Shown: one piece after another, positions 35,840 through 47,507 of the stretch | How positions within the stretch are numbered: position 1 is the stretch's first letter | Layout: each line of letters opens with the position of its first letter | Assembly (NCBI RefSeq): GCF_051014685.1 | Contig: NW_027478712.1 | Location: 186,001-250,000 of the forward strand | From: Ptiloglossa arizonensis | Lineage: Eukaryota; Arthropoda; Insecta; Hymenoptera; Colletidae | Reading direction: 5' to 3' | Length of the DNA stretch: 64,000 bases | Program-made: the position numbers and the translations under genes | The notes under the pieces: model-generated | What the model was told of the DNA's origin: nothing | What the model saw: only the letters and a program-made list of their open reading frames with translations | Database searches by the model: none

Positions 35840-38800
35840 ACCTTTGTAATCGGGCGAGTTTCCACTTTCAGATGCAACAGGAATTTCTCGAGTTCGTCAT
35901 TCCGTTCGCGAGACATGGGCGTTTGAAGTTAAGGAATGCTTGAGAAACCATCAAAATTTTCGCTGGTCTGAAACTCGAAACCAATAACTGGAATGACCTA
36001 GGAGAAAAGTACACACACCATTGTAATCATGCGAGTTTCTACTTTCAGATGCAACAGGAATTTCTCGAGTTCGTCATTCCGTTCGCGAGATATGGGAGTT
36101 TGAAGTTAAGGAATGGTTGAGAAACCATCAAAATTTTCGCAAGTCTGATTCTCGAAACCAATAACTACAAAGGCATAGGGGAAAAATGCACATACCATTG
36201 TAATCGGGCGAGTTTCCACTTTCAGATGCAACAGGAATTTCTCGAGTTCGTCAATCCGTTCGCGAGATATGGGAGTTACAAGTTATTGAATGCTTGAGAA
36301 ACCATCAAAATTTTCGCAAGTCTGATACTCGAAACCAATAACTACTATGGCCTAGGGCACAAATGCACATACCGTTGAAATCGGGCGAGTTTCTGCTTTC
36401 AGATTCAACAGGAATTTCTCGAGTTCGTTAATCCGTTCGTGAGATATGGGAGTTTGAAATTAAGGATAGGTTGAGAAACCATCAAAATTTTCGCAAGTCT
36501 GAAACTCGAAACCAATAACTACAAAGGCCTAGGGGAAAAATGCACATACCTTTGTAATCGGGCGAGTTTCCACTTTCAGATGCAACAGGAATTTCTCGAG
36601 TGCGTCATTCCGTTCGCGAGATATGGAAGTTTGAAGTTAAGGAATGATTGAGAAACCATCAAAATTTTCGCAAATCTGATACTCGAAACCAATAACTACT
36701 ATGGCCTAGGGCAAAAATGAACATACCTTTGTAATCGGGCGAGTTTCCACTTTCAGATGCAACAGGAATTTCTCGAGTTCGTCATTCCGTTCGCGAGACA
36801 TGGGAGTTTGAAGCTAAGGAATGCTTGAGAAACCATCAAAATTTTCGCTGGTCTGAAACTCGAAACCAATAACTGGAATGACCTAGGGGAAAAGTACACA
36901 CACCATTGTAATCATGCGAGTTTCTACTTTCAGATGCAACAGGAATTTCTCGAGTTCGTCATTCCGTTCGCGAGATATGGGAGTTTGAAGTTAAGGAATG
37001 GTTGAGAAACCATCAAAATTTTCGCAAGTCTGATTCTCGAAACCAATAACTACAAAGGCATAGGGGAAAAATGCACATACCATTGTAATCGGGCGAGTTT
37101 CCACTTTCAGATGCAACAGGAATTTCTCGAGTTCGTCAATCCGTTCGCGAGATATGGGAGTTACAAGTTATTGAATGCTTGAGAAACCATCAAAATTTTC
37201 GCAAGTCTGATACTCGAAACCAATAACAACTATGGCCTAGGGCAAAAATGCACATACCTTTGTAATCGGGCGAGTTTCCACTTTCAGATGCAACAGGAAT
37301 TTCTCGAGTTCGTCATTCCGTTCGCGAGACATGGGAGTTTGAAGTTAAGGAATGGTTGAGAAACCATCAAAATTTTCGCAATTCTGATACTCGAAACCAA
37401 TAACTGGAATGGCCTAGGGGAAAAGTACACACACGCTTGTAATCGTGCGAGTTTCTGCTTTCAGAAGCAACAGGAATTTCTCGAGTTCGTCAATCCGTTC
37501 GCGAGATATGGGAGTTTGAAGTTAAGGAATGCTTGAGAAACCATCAAAATTTTCGCAAGTCTGATACTCGAAACCAATAACTACAAAGGCTTAGGGGAAA
37601 AATGCACATACCTTTGTAATCAGGCGAGTTTCCACTTTCAGGTGCAACAGGAATTTCTCGAGTTCGTCATTCCGTTCGCGAGACATGGGAGTTTGAAGCT
37701 AAGGAATGCTTGAGAAACCATCAAAATTTTCGCTGGTCTGAAACTCGAAACCAATAACTGGAATGACCTAGGGGAAAAGTACACACACCATTGTATTCAT
37801 GCGAGTTTCTACTTTCAGATGCAACAGGAATTTCTCGAGTTCGTTGTTCCGTTCGCGAGATATGGGAGTTTGAAGTTAAGGAATGCTTGAGAAACCATCA
37901 AAATTTTCGCTGGTCTGATACTCGAAACCAATAACTGGAATGACCAAGGGGAAAAGTGCACACACCATTGTAATCGGGCGAGTTTCTGCTTTCAGATGCA
38001 ACAGGAATTTCTCGAGTGCGTCATTCCGTTCGCGAGATATGGAAGATTGAAGTTAAGGAATGATTGAGAAACCATCAAAATTTTCGCGTCTGATACTCGA
38101 AACCAATAACTACAAAGGCCTAGGGGAAAAATGCACATACCTTTGTAATCGGGCGAGTTTCCACTTTCAGATGCAACAGGAATTTCTCGAGTTCGTCAAT
38201 CCGTTCGCGAGATATGGGAGTTTGAAGTTAAGGAATGCTTGAGAAACCACAAAATTTTCGCAAGTCTGATACCCGAAAGCAATAACTACAAAGGCCTAGG
38301 GGAAAAATGCACATACCTTTGTAATCGTGCGAGTTTCTGCTTTCAGATGCAACAGGAATTTCTCGAGTTCGTTAATCCGTTCGTGAGATATGGGAGTTAC
38401 AAGTTATTGAATGCTTGAGAAACCATCAAAATTTTCGCAAGTCTGATACTCGAAACCAATAACTACTATGGCCTAGGGCAAAAATGCACATACCGTTGAA
38501 ATCGGGCGAGTTTCTGCTTTCAGATGCAACAGGAATTTCTCGAGTTCGTTAATCCGTTCGTGAGATATGGGAGTTTGAAATTAAGGATAGGTTGAGAAAC
38601 CATCAAAATTTTCGCAAGTCTGAAACTCGAAACCAATAACTACAAAGGCCTAGGGGAAAAATGCACATACCTTTGTAATCGGGCGAGTTTCCACTTTCAG
38701 ATGCAACAGGAATTTCTCGAGTGCGTCATTCCGTTCGCGAGATATGGAAGTTTGAAGTTAAGGAATGATTGAGAAACCATCAAAATTTTCGCAAATCTGA

Positions 38801-40259
38801 TACTCGAAACCAATAACTACTATGGCCTAGGGCAAAAATGAACATACCTTTGTAATCGGGCGAGTTTCCACTTTCAGATGCAACAGGAATTTCTCGAGTT
38901 CGTCATTCCGTTCGCGAGACATGGGCGTTTGAAGTTAAGGAATGCTTGAGAAACCATCAAAATTTTCGCTGTTCTGAAACTCGAAACCAATAACTGGAAT
39001 GACCTAGGAGAAAAGTACACACACCATTGTAATCATGCGAGTTTCTACTTTCAGATGCAACAGGAATTTCTCGAGTTCGTCATTCCGTTCGCGAGATATG
39101 GGAGTTTGAAGTTAAGGAATGGTTGAGAAACCATCAAAATTTTCGCAAGTTTGATTCTCGAAACCAATAACTACAAAGGCATAGGGGAAAAATGCACATA
39201 CCATTGTAATCGGGCGAGTTTCCACTTTCAGATGCAACAGGAATTTCTCGAGTTCGTCAATCCGTTCGCGAGATATGGGAGTTACAAGTTATTGAATGCT
39301 TGAGAAACCATCAAAATTTTCGCAAGTCTGATACTCGAAACCAATAACTACTATGGCCTAGGGCACAAATGCACATACCGTTGAAATCGGGCGAGTTTCT
39401 GCTTTCAGATTCAACAGGAATTTCTCGAGTTCGTTAATCCGTTCGTGAGATATGGGAGTTTGAAATTAAGGATAGGTTGAGAAACCATCAAAATTTGCGC
39501 AAGTCTGAAACTCGAAACCAATAACTACAAAGGCCTAGGGGAAAAATGCACATACCTTTGTAATCGGGCGAGTTTCCACTTTCAGATGCAACAGGAATTT
39601 CTCGAGTGCGTCATTCCGTTCGCGAGATATGGAAGTTTGAAGTTAAGGAATGATTGAGAAACCATCAAAATTTTCGCAAGTCTGATACTCGAAACCAATA
39701 ACTACTATGGCCTAGGGCAAAAATGAACATACCTTTGTAATCGGGCGAGTTTCCACTTTCAGATGCAACAGGAATTTCTCGAGTTCGTCATTCCGTTCGC
39801 GAGACATGGGAGTTTGAAGCTAAGGAATGCTTGAGAAACCATCAAAATTTTCGCTGGTCTGAAACTCGAAACCAATAACTGGAATGACCTAGGGGAAAAG
39901 TACACACACCATTGTATTCATGCGAGTTTCTACTTTCAGATGCAACAGGAATTTCTCGAGTTCGTTGTTCCGTTCGCGAGATATGGGAGTTTGAAGTTAA
40001 GGAATGCTTGAGAAACCATCAAAATTTTCGCTGGTCTGATACTCGAAACCAATAACTGGAATGACCAAGGGGAAAAGTGCACACACCATTGTAATCGGGC
40101 GAGTTTCTGCTTTCAGATGCAACAGGAATTTCTCGAGTGCGTCATTCCGTTCGCGAGATATGGAAGATTGAAGTTAAGGAATGATTGAGAAACCATCAAA
40201 ACTTTCGCGTCTGATACTCGAAACCAATAACTACAAAGGCCTAGGGGAAAAATGCACAT
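35840..40259. repeat. 25-monomer HOR unit, copy 1 (4420 bp)
   Basis: This segment recurs 4420 bp downstream with very few differences; I noted GTGAGATATGG near 36437 against GTGTGATATGG near 40858. Rare variants such as CTGTTCTGAAAC (38970 and 43390) and GCAAGTTTGATTC (39147 and 43567) appear in both. Its two halves (starting points 38060 and 40181, 2121 bp apart) are a more diverged 12-monomer echo. Borders are approximate. Confidence 0.85.
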
Positions 40260-43200
40260 ACCTTTGTAATCGGGCGAGTTTCCACTTTCAGATGCAACAG
40301 GAATTTCTCGAGTTCGTCATTCCGTTCGCGAGACATGGGCGTTTGAAGTTAAGGAATGCTTGAGAAACCATCAAAATTTTCGCTGGTCTGAAACTCGAAA
40401 CCAATAACTGGAATGACCTAGGAGAAAAGTACACACACCATTGTAATCATGCGAGTTTCTACTTTCAGATGCAACAGGAATTTCTCGAGTTCGTCATTCC
40501 GTTCGCGAGATATGGGAGTTTGAAGTTAAGGAATGGTTGAGAAACCATCAAAATTTTCGCAAGTCTGATTCTCGAAACCAATAACTACAAAGGCATAGGG
40601 GAAAAATGCACATACCATTGTAATCGGGCGAGTTTCCACTTTCAGATGCAACAGGAATTTCTCGAGTTCGTCAATCCGTTCGCGAGATATGGGAGTTACA
40701 AGTTATTGAATGCTTGAGAAACCATCAAAATTTTCGCAAGTCTGATACTCGAAACCAATAACTACTATGGCCTAGGGCACAAATGCACATACCGTTGAAA
40801 TCGGGCGAGTTTCTGCTTTCAGATTCAACAGGAATTTCTCGAGTTCGTTAATCCGTTCGTGTGATATGGGAGTTTGAAATTAAGGATAGGTTGAGAAACC
40901 ATCAAAATTTTCGCAAGTCTGAAACTCGAAACCAATAACTACAAAGGCCTAGGGGAAAAATGCACATACCTTTGTAATCGGGCGAGTTTCCACTTTCAGA
41001 TGCAACAGGAATTTCTCGAGTGCGTCATTCCGTTCGCGAGATATGGAAGTTTGAAGTTAAGGAATGATTGAGAAACCATCAAAATTTTCGCAAATCTGAT
41101 ACTCGAAACCAATAACTACTATGGCCTAGGGCAAAAATGAACATACCTTTGTAATCGGGCGAGTTTCCACTTTCAGATGCAACAGGAATTTCTCGAGTTC
41201 GTCATTCCGTTCGCGAGACATGGGAGTTTGAAGCTAAGGAATGCTTGAGAAACCATCAAAATTTTCGCTGGTCTGAAACTCGAAACCAATAACTGGAATG
41301 ACCTAGGGGAAAAGTACACACACCATTGTAATCATGCGAGTTTCTACTTTCAGATGCAACAGGAATTTCTCGAGTTCGTCATTCCGTTCGCGAGATATGG
41401 GAGTTTGAAGTTAAGGAATGGTTGAGAAACCATCAAAATTTTCGCAAGTCTGATTCTCGAAACCAATAACTACAAAGGCATAGGGGAAAAATGCACATAC
41501 CATTGTAATCGGGCGAGTTTCCACTTTCAGATGCAACAGGAATTTCTCGAGTTCGTCAATCCGTTCGCGAGATATGGGAGTTACAAGTTATTGAATGCTT
41601 GAGAAACCATCAAAATTTTCGCAAGTCTGATACTCGAAACCAATAACAACTATGGCCTAGGGCAAAAATGCACATACCTTTGTAATCGGGCGAGTTTCCA
41701 CTTTCAGATGCAACAGGAATTTCTCGAGTTCGTCATTCCGTTCGCGAGACATGGGAGTTTGAAGTTAAGGAATGGTTGAGAAACCATCAAAATTTTCGCA
41801 ATTCTGATACTCGAAACCAATAACTGGAATGGCCTAGGGGAAAAGTACACACACGCTTGTAATCGTGCGAGTTTCTGCTTTCAGAAGCAACAGGAATTTC
41901 TCGAGTTCGTCAATCCGTTCGCGAGATATGGGAGTTTGAAGTTAAGGAATGCTTGAGAAACCATCAAAATTTTCGCAAGTCTGATACTCGAAACCAATAA
42001 CTACAAAGGCTTAGGGGAAAAATGCACATACCTTTGTAATCAGGCGAGTTTCCACTTTCAGGTGCAACAGGAATTTCTCGAGTTCGTCATTCCGTTCGCG
42101 AGACATGGGAGTTTGAAGCTAAGGAATGCTTGAGAAACCATCAAAATTTTCGCTGGTCTGAAACTCGAAACCAATAACTGGAATGACCTAGGGGAAAAGT
42201 ACACACACCATTGTATTCATGCGAGTTTCTACTTTCAGATGCAACAGGAATTTCTCGAGTTCGTTGTTCCGTTCGCGAGATATGGGAGTTTGAAGTTAAG
42301 GAATGCTTGAGAAACCATCAAAATTTTCGCTGGTCTGATACTCGAAACCAATAACTGGAATGACCAAGGGGAAAAGTGCACACACCATTGTAATCGGGCG
42401 AGTTTCTGCTTTCAGATGCAACAGGAATTTCTCGAGTGCGTCATTCCGTTCGCGAGATATGGAAGATTGAAGTTAAGGAATGATTGAGAAACCATCAAAA
42501 TTTTCGCGTCTGATACTCGAAACCAATAACTACAAAGGCCTAGGGGAAAAATGCACATACCTTTGTAATCGGGCGAGTTTCCACTTTCAGATGCAACAGG
42601 AATTTCTCGAGTTCGTCAATCCGTTCGCGAGATATGGGAGTTTGAAGTTAAGGAATGCTTGAGAAACCACAAAATTTTCGCAAGTCTGATACCCGAAAGC
42701 AATAACTACAAAGGCCTAGGGGAAAAATGCACATACCTTTGTAATCGTGCGAGTTTCTGCTTTCAGATGCAACAGGAATTTCTCGAGTTCGTTAATCCGT
42801 TCGTGAGATATGGGAGTTACAAGTTATTGAATGCTTGAGAAACCATCAAAATTTTCGCAAGTCTGATACTCGAAACCAATAACTACTATGGCCTAGGGCA
42901 AAAATGCACATACCGTTGAAATCGGGCGAGTTTCTGCTTTCAGATGCAACAGGAATTTCTCGAGTTCGTTAATCCGTTCGTGAGATATGGGAGTTTGAAA
43001 TTAAGGATAGGTTGAGAAACCATCAAAATTTTCGCAAGTCTGAAACTCGAAACCAATAACTACAAAGGCCTAGGGGAAAAATGCACATACCTTTGTAATC
43101 GGGCGAGTTTCCACTTTCAGATGCAACAGGAATTTCTCGAGTGCGTCATTCCGTTCGCGAGATATGGAAGTTTGAAGTTAAGGAATGATTGAGAAACCAT

Positions 43201-44738
43201 CAAAATTTTCGCAAATCTGATACTCGAAACCAATAACTACTATGGCCTAGGGCAAAAATGAACATACCTTTGTAATCGGGCGAGTTTCCACTTTCAGATG
43301 CAACAGGAATTTCTCGAGTTCGTCATTCCGTTCGCGAGACATGGGCGTTTGAAGTTAAGGAATGCTTGAGAAACCATCAAAATTTTCGCTGTTCTGAAAC
43401 TCGAAACCAATAACTGGAATGACCTAGGAGAAAAGTACACACACCATTGTAATCATGCGAGTTTCTACTTTCAGATGCAACAGGAATTTCTCGAGTTCGT
43501 CATTCCGTTCGCGAGATATGGGAGTTTGAAGTTAAGGAATGGTTGAGAAACCATCAAAATTTTCGCAAGTTTGATTCTCGAAACCAATAACTACAAAGGC
43601 ATAGGGGAAAAATGCACATACCATTGTAATCGGGCGAGTTTCCACTTTCAGATGCAACAGGAATTTCTCGAGTTCGTCAATCCGTTCGCGAGATATGGGA
43701 GTTACAAGTTATTGAATGCTTGAGAAACCATCAAAATTTTCGCAAGTCTGATACTCGAAACCAATAACTACTATGGCCTAGGGCACAAATGCACATACCG
43801 TTGAAATCGGGCGAGTTTCTGCTTTCAGATTCAACAGGAATTTCTCGAGTTCGTTAATCCGTTCGTGAGATATGGGAGTTTGAAATTAAGGATAGGTTGA
43901 GAAACCATCAAAATTTGCGCAAGTCTGAAACTCGAAACCAATAACTACAAAGGCCTAGGGGAAAAATGCACATACCTTTGTAATCGGGCGAGTTTCCACT
44001 TTCAGATGCAACAGGAATTTCTCGAGTGCGTCATTCCGTTCGCGAGATATGGAAGTTTGAAGTTAAGGAATGATTGAGAAACCATCAAAATTTTCGCAAG
44101 TCTGATACTCGAAACCAATAACTACTATGGCCTAGGGCAAAAATGAACATACCTTTGTAATCGGGCGAGTTTCCACTTTCAGATGCAACAGGAATTTCTC
44201 GAGTTCGTCATTCCGTTCGCGAGACATGGGAGTTTGAAGCTAAGGAATGCTTGAGAAACCATCAAAATTTTCGCTGGTCTGAAACTCGAAACCAATAACT
44301 GGAATGACCTAGGGGAAAAGTACACACACCATTGTATTCATGCGAGTTTCTACTTTCAGATGCAACAGGAATTTCTCGAGTTCGTTGTTCCGTTCGCGAG
44401 ATATGGGAGTTTGAAGTTAAGGAATGCTTGAGAAACCATCAAAATTTTCGCTGGTCTGATACTCGAAACCAATAACTGGAATGACCAAGGGGAAAAGTGC
44501 ACACACCATTGTAATCGGGCGAGTTTCTGCTTTCAGATGCAACAGGAATTTCTCGAGTGCGTCATTCCGTTCGCGAGATATGGAAGATTGAAGTTAAGGA
44601 ATGATTGAGAAACCATCAAAACTTTCGCGTCTGATACTCGAAACCAATAACTACAAAGGCCTAGGGGAAAAATGCACATACCTTTGTAATCGGGCGAGTT
44701 TCCACTTTCAGATGCAACAGGAATTTCTCGAGTTCGTC
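40260..44738. repeat. 25-monomer HOR unit, copy 2
   Basis: This is a near-perfect tandem copy of the preceding 4420-bp unit. Identity breaks at about 44738, where GTCAATCCG replaces GTCATTCCG. Confidence 0.85.
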
Positions 44739-45379
44739 AATCCGTTCGCGAGATATGGGAGTTTGAAGTTAAGGAATGCTTGAGAAACCACAAAATTTTC
44801 GCAAGTCTGATACCCGAAAGCAATAACTACAAAGGCCTAGGGGAAAAATGCACATACCTTTGTAATCGTGCGAGTTTCTGCTTTCAGAAGCAACAGGAAT
44901 TTCTCGAGTTCGTCAATCCGTTCGCGAGATATGGGAGTTTGAAGTTAAGGAATGCTTGAGAAACCATCAAAATTTTCGCAAGTCTGATACTCGAAACCAA
45001 TAACTACAAAGGCTTAGGGGAAAAATGCACATACCTTTGTAATCAGGCGAGTTTCCCCTTTCAGGTGCAACAGGAATTTCTTGAGTTCGTCATTCCGTTC
45101 GCGAGACATGGGAGTTTGAAGCTAAGGAATGCTTGAGAAACCATCAAAATTTTCGCTGGTCTGAAACTCGAAACCAATAACTGGAATGACCTAGGGGAAA
45201 AGTACACACACCATTGTATTCATGCGAGTTTCTACTTTCAGATGCAACAGGAATTTCTCGAGTTCGTCGTTCCGTTCGCGAGATATGGGAGTTTGAAGTT
45301 AAGGAATGCTTGAGAAACCATCAAAATTTTCGCTGGTCTGATACTCGAAACCAATAACTGGAATGACCAAGGGGAAAAG

Positions 45380-46483
45380 TGCACATACCGTTGAAATCGG
45401 GCGAGTTTCTGCTTTCAGATGCAACAGGAATTTCTCGAGTTCGTTAATCCGTTCGTGAGATATGGGAGTTTGAAATTAAGGATAGGTTGAGAAACCATCA
45501 AAATTTTCGCAAGTCTGAAACTCGAAACCAATAACTACAAAGGCCTAGGGGAAAAATGCACATACCTTTGTAATCGGGCGAGTTTCCACTTTCAGATGCA
45601 ACAGGAATTTCTCGAGTGCGTCATTCCGTTCGCGAGATATGGAAGTTTGAAGTTAAGGAATGATTGAGAAACCATCAAAATTTTCGCAAATCTGATACTC
45701 GAAACCAATAACTACTATGGCCTAGGGCAAAAATGAACATACCTTTGTAATCGGGCGAGTTTCCACTTTCAGATGCAACAGGAATTTCTCGAGTTCGTCA
45801 TTCCGTTCGCGAGACATGGGCGTTTGAAGCTAAGGAATGCTTGAGAAACCATCAAAATTTTCGCTGGTCTGAAACTCGAAACCAATAACTGGAATGACCT
45901 AGGAGAAAAGTACACACACCATTGTAATCATGCGAGTTTCTACTTTCAGATGCAACAGGAATTTCTCGAGTTCGTCATTCCGTTCGCGAGATATGGGAGT
46001 TTGAAGTTAAGGAATGGTTGAGAAAACATCAAAATTTTCGCAAGTCTGATTCTCGAAACCAATAACTACAAAGGCATAGGGGAAAAATGCACATACCATT
46101 GTAATCGGGCGAGTTTCCACTTTCAGATGCAACAGGAATTTCTCGAGTTCGTCAATCCGTTCGCGAGATATGGGAGTTACAAGTTATTGAATGCTTGAGA
46201 CACCATCAAAATTTTCGCAAGTCTGATACTCGAAACCAATAACTACTATGGCCTAGGGCAAAAATGCACATACCGTTGAAATCGGGCGAGTTTCTGCTTT
46301 CTGATGCAACAGGAATTTCTCGAGTTCGTCAATCCGTTCGCGAGATATGGGTGTTTTAAGTTAAGGAATGGTTGAGAAACCTTCAAAATTTTCGCTGGTC
46401 TGATACTCGAAACCAATAACTGGAATGGCCTAGGGGAAAAATACACATACCGCTGTAATCGGGCGAGTTTCTGCTGTCAGATG
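45380..46483. repeat. Block duplicated at ~52067-53170, left of element B
   Basis: This block matches 52067-53170 (offset 6687 including element B, 5300 bp or 30 monomers without it). The match continues after element B from 47871 to about 48147 against 53171 to about 53447. A further related copy lies near 55400-55730. Confidence 0.85.
46480..46483. repeat. Target-site duplication of element B, left (GATG)
   Basis: GATG before the 5' LTR is repeated at 47867-47870. It is the same four monomer bases as in element A. Confidence 0.95.
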
Positions 46484-46847
46484 TGTAGGGACGAGTTTTG
46501 CGCGAGCGAAATACCGAAGTTTTTTCGATTGAGCGAGCGACTGTTTCGGTGGGTCGACGGGTCATTGGAAGCCGGTGCGAAAGACAAAGGCGGTGTGTTG
46601 TATTCTAACCAGCGACCGATACGGACGTGAGTCGACCGGTATCGAGTAAAAGTTTTTAAAAGGAGTTTTTGAGAAAACGTGTGTGTGTTCCGCGGTGCGA
46701 GCGGGTGTGACTTTTCCTTTTTCTTGTACGCGTCGTGACCTTGCGCAGACCCTATATTTCCTTCTGTAATCTACAGGGAATATATTATTATAGTAGAGGC
46801 ATAAATATAAATCTTCTAAATAGAATAAATAAATTTGCATTCCTACA
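46484..46847 (+). repeat. Element B 5' LTR
   Basis: The 364-bp direct repeat has its partner at 47503-47866 (offset 1019), and I find no differences. AATAAA at 46824-46829 near its 3' end could be a polyadenylation signal, and TATATTT lies at 46753-46759. Apart from the TGTAG start and CA end it does not resemble element A's LTR. Confidence 0.96.
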
Positions 46848-46852
46848 AATTT

Positions 46853-46870
46853 TGGGGGCTCGTCCGGGAT
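46853..46870 (+). other. Primer-binding site, tRNA-Pro type (element B)
   Basis: This is the same 18 bases TGGGGGCTCGTCCGGGAT as element A, five bases after the 5' LTR. Confidence 0.92.
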
Positions 46871-47039
46871 CGCGCGAGGCATCACGAAATTTGGCGTCGA
46901 AAACAGGGAAAATTAATTATAAAATTATAAAGTAGTTTTTGTGCGTTTCGAGAACATTCAGCGGACGTTTGCGAGTGTGTCGGGCGGCCGAAAAAAAAAA
47001 AAACAAAGAGTAGTGCGCGCGTCGTAAAGAAAGAAAGCG
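46871..47039 (+). other. Element B leader
   Basis: The 169 bp between the primer-binding site and the ATG are non-coding. They include an A-rich run (13 A's from about 46990) and purine-rich sequence just before the start codon. A packaging signal would be expected here, but none can be identified by eye. Confidence 0.6.
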
Positions 47040-47507
47040 ATGAAAGATTTGAATAAGTATACGGTCGCGTCGTTAAAAGAACTCTTAGCGACGCACGGTC
47101 TATTGACCATGGGCACGAAAGCCGAACTCGTGGCGCGAGTGCAAGAAGCCGATCCAGAGGGAACGTGGCTGATAGATGAGTGTACCGATGCAGGGGGTGA
47201 CATTGGAGCCTCGTATGCGGGTAGAGCTTACCGCGAGGGCGAACTGGTTGCTATTAAACGAACGCAGAGAGGACCTGGTCTTAAAGTATCGCATAAATAT
47301 TTTGGACCATACGAGGTCATTCGTACTCTCCGTAACCAGCGATATCAGGTGCGTAAAGTTGGCACCGGAGAGGGACCTCAAGAGACTTCAACCGCAGTCG
47401 AATATATGAAGTTGTGGACTGACAGCACAGATGACGAATTTTCGGACGAAGACGACGAAGTCGGCGACATTCGAGGGCGAATGTCAACGCAGGATGGCCG
47501 ATTGTAG
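47040..47507 (+). CDS. SAP domain fused to integrase C-terminal GPY/F domain (element B ORF)
   Basis: The 155-residue protein has a SAP domain at about residues 5-38 (VASLKELLATHGL, MGTKAELVARV), a linker of about 25 residues, an integrase C-terminal domain at about 64-108 (ELVAIKRTQRGPGLK, then KYFGPYEV and a QVRKVG strand), and a tail with the acidic stretch TDSTDDEFSDEDDEV at 127-141. ELVAIKRTQ..PG corresponds to LVAIRRTQFEPG at residues 808-820 of element A, so both ORFs derive from the same family; the SAP end is the Gag start and the GPY/F end is the Pol end. Everything between was lost in frame. The stop codon TAG is formed by the first bases of the 3' LTR. GPY/F domains contribute to integrase multimerisation and DNA binding. 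The product could be a two-part DNA-binding protein, but translation is unproven. Confidence 0.8.
   Translation: MKDLNKYTVASLKELLATHGLLTMGTKAELVARVQEADPEGTWLIDECTDAGGDIGASYAGRAYREGELVAIKRTQRGPGLKVSHKYFGPYEVIRTLRNQRYQVRKVGTGEGPQETSTAVEYMKLWTDSTDDEFSDEDDEVGDIRGRMSTQDGRL
47052..47153 (+). other. SAP domain coding segment in element B
   Basis: Residues 5-38 follow the SAP pattern: helix with conserved Leu, G-L-x-x-x-G turn, K-x-E-L and a second helix. It is clearly diverged from element A's SAP at residue level, so the two share a fold rather than a recent copy. Confidence 0.85.
47229..47363 (+). other. GPY/F domain coding segment in element B
   Basis: Residues 64-108 contain the F-GPY core at 88-91 with the expected upstream GELVAIKR strand and downstream R-Y-Q-V-R-K strand. 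The GPY/F module is typical of the integrase C-terminus of Ty3/Gypsy elements and gammaretroviruses. Confidence 0.85.
47490..47502 (+). other. Pre-3'-LTR conserved segment, element B
   Basis: GCAGGATGGCCGA followed by T directly precedes the 3' LTR, matching the segment before element A's 3' LTR. Here it also encodes residues QDGR at the end of the ORF. Confidence 0.55.

Larger units (their letters stand above)
31450..46483. repeat. Satellite array, middle block
   Basis: About 85 monomers in the same orientation and phase as the left block; the first one completes the monomer split by element A. New monomer types appear, such as those with GTTACAAGTTATTGAATGC in place of the usual TTTGAAGTTAAGGAATGG, and ones with CATGCGAGTTTC. 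No gene is visible. Confidence 0.97.

Noticed and set aside
46853..46870. Gammaretroviral origin suggested by the tRNA-Pro primer site
   Set aside because: The primer site alone matches; the domain content, CCHC pair and integrase segments fit Ty3/Gypsy elements, and primer choice is known to be convergent.
46562..46885. 107-codon minus-strand and 66-codon plus-strand ORFs over the element B 5' LTR
   Set aside because: They span the LTR and primer site, recur in truncated form over the 3' LTR, and have no domain.
47040..47507. A domesticated host SAP-domain gene
   Set aside because: It lies between identical LTRs with primer site and target duplication, and its C-terminus is an integrase GPY/F domain, so it is an element ORF rather than a host gene.
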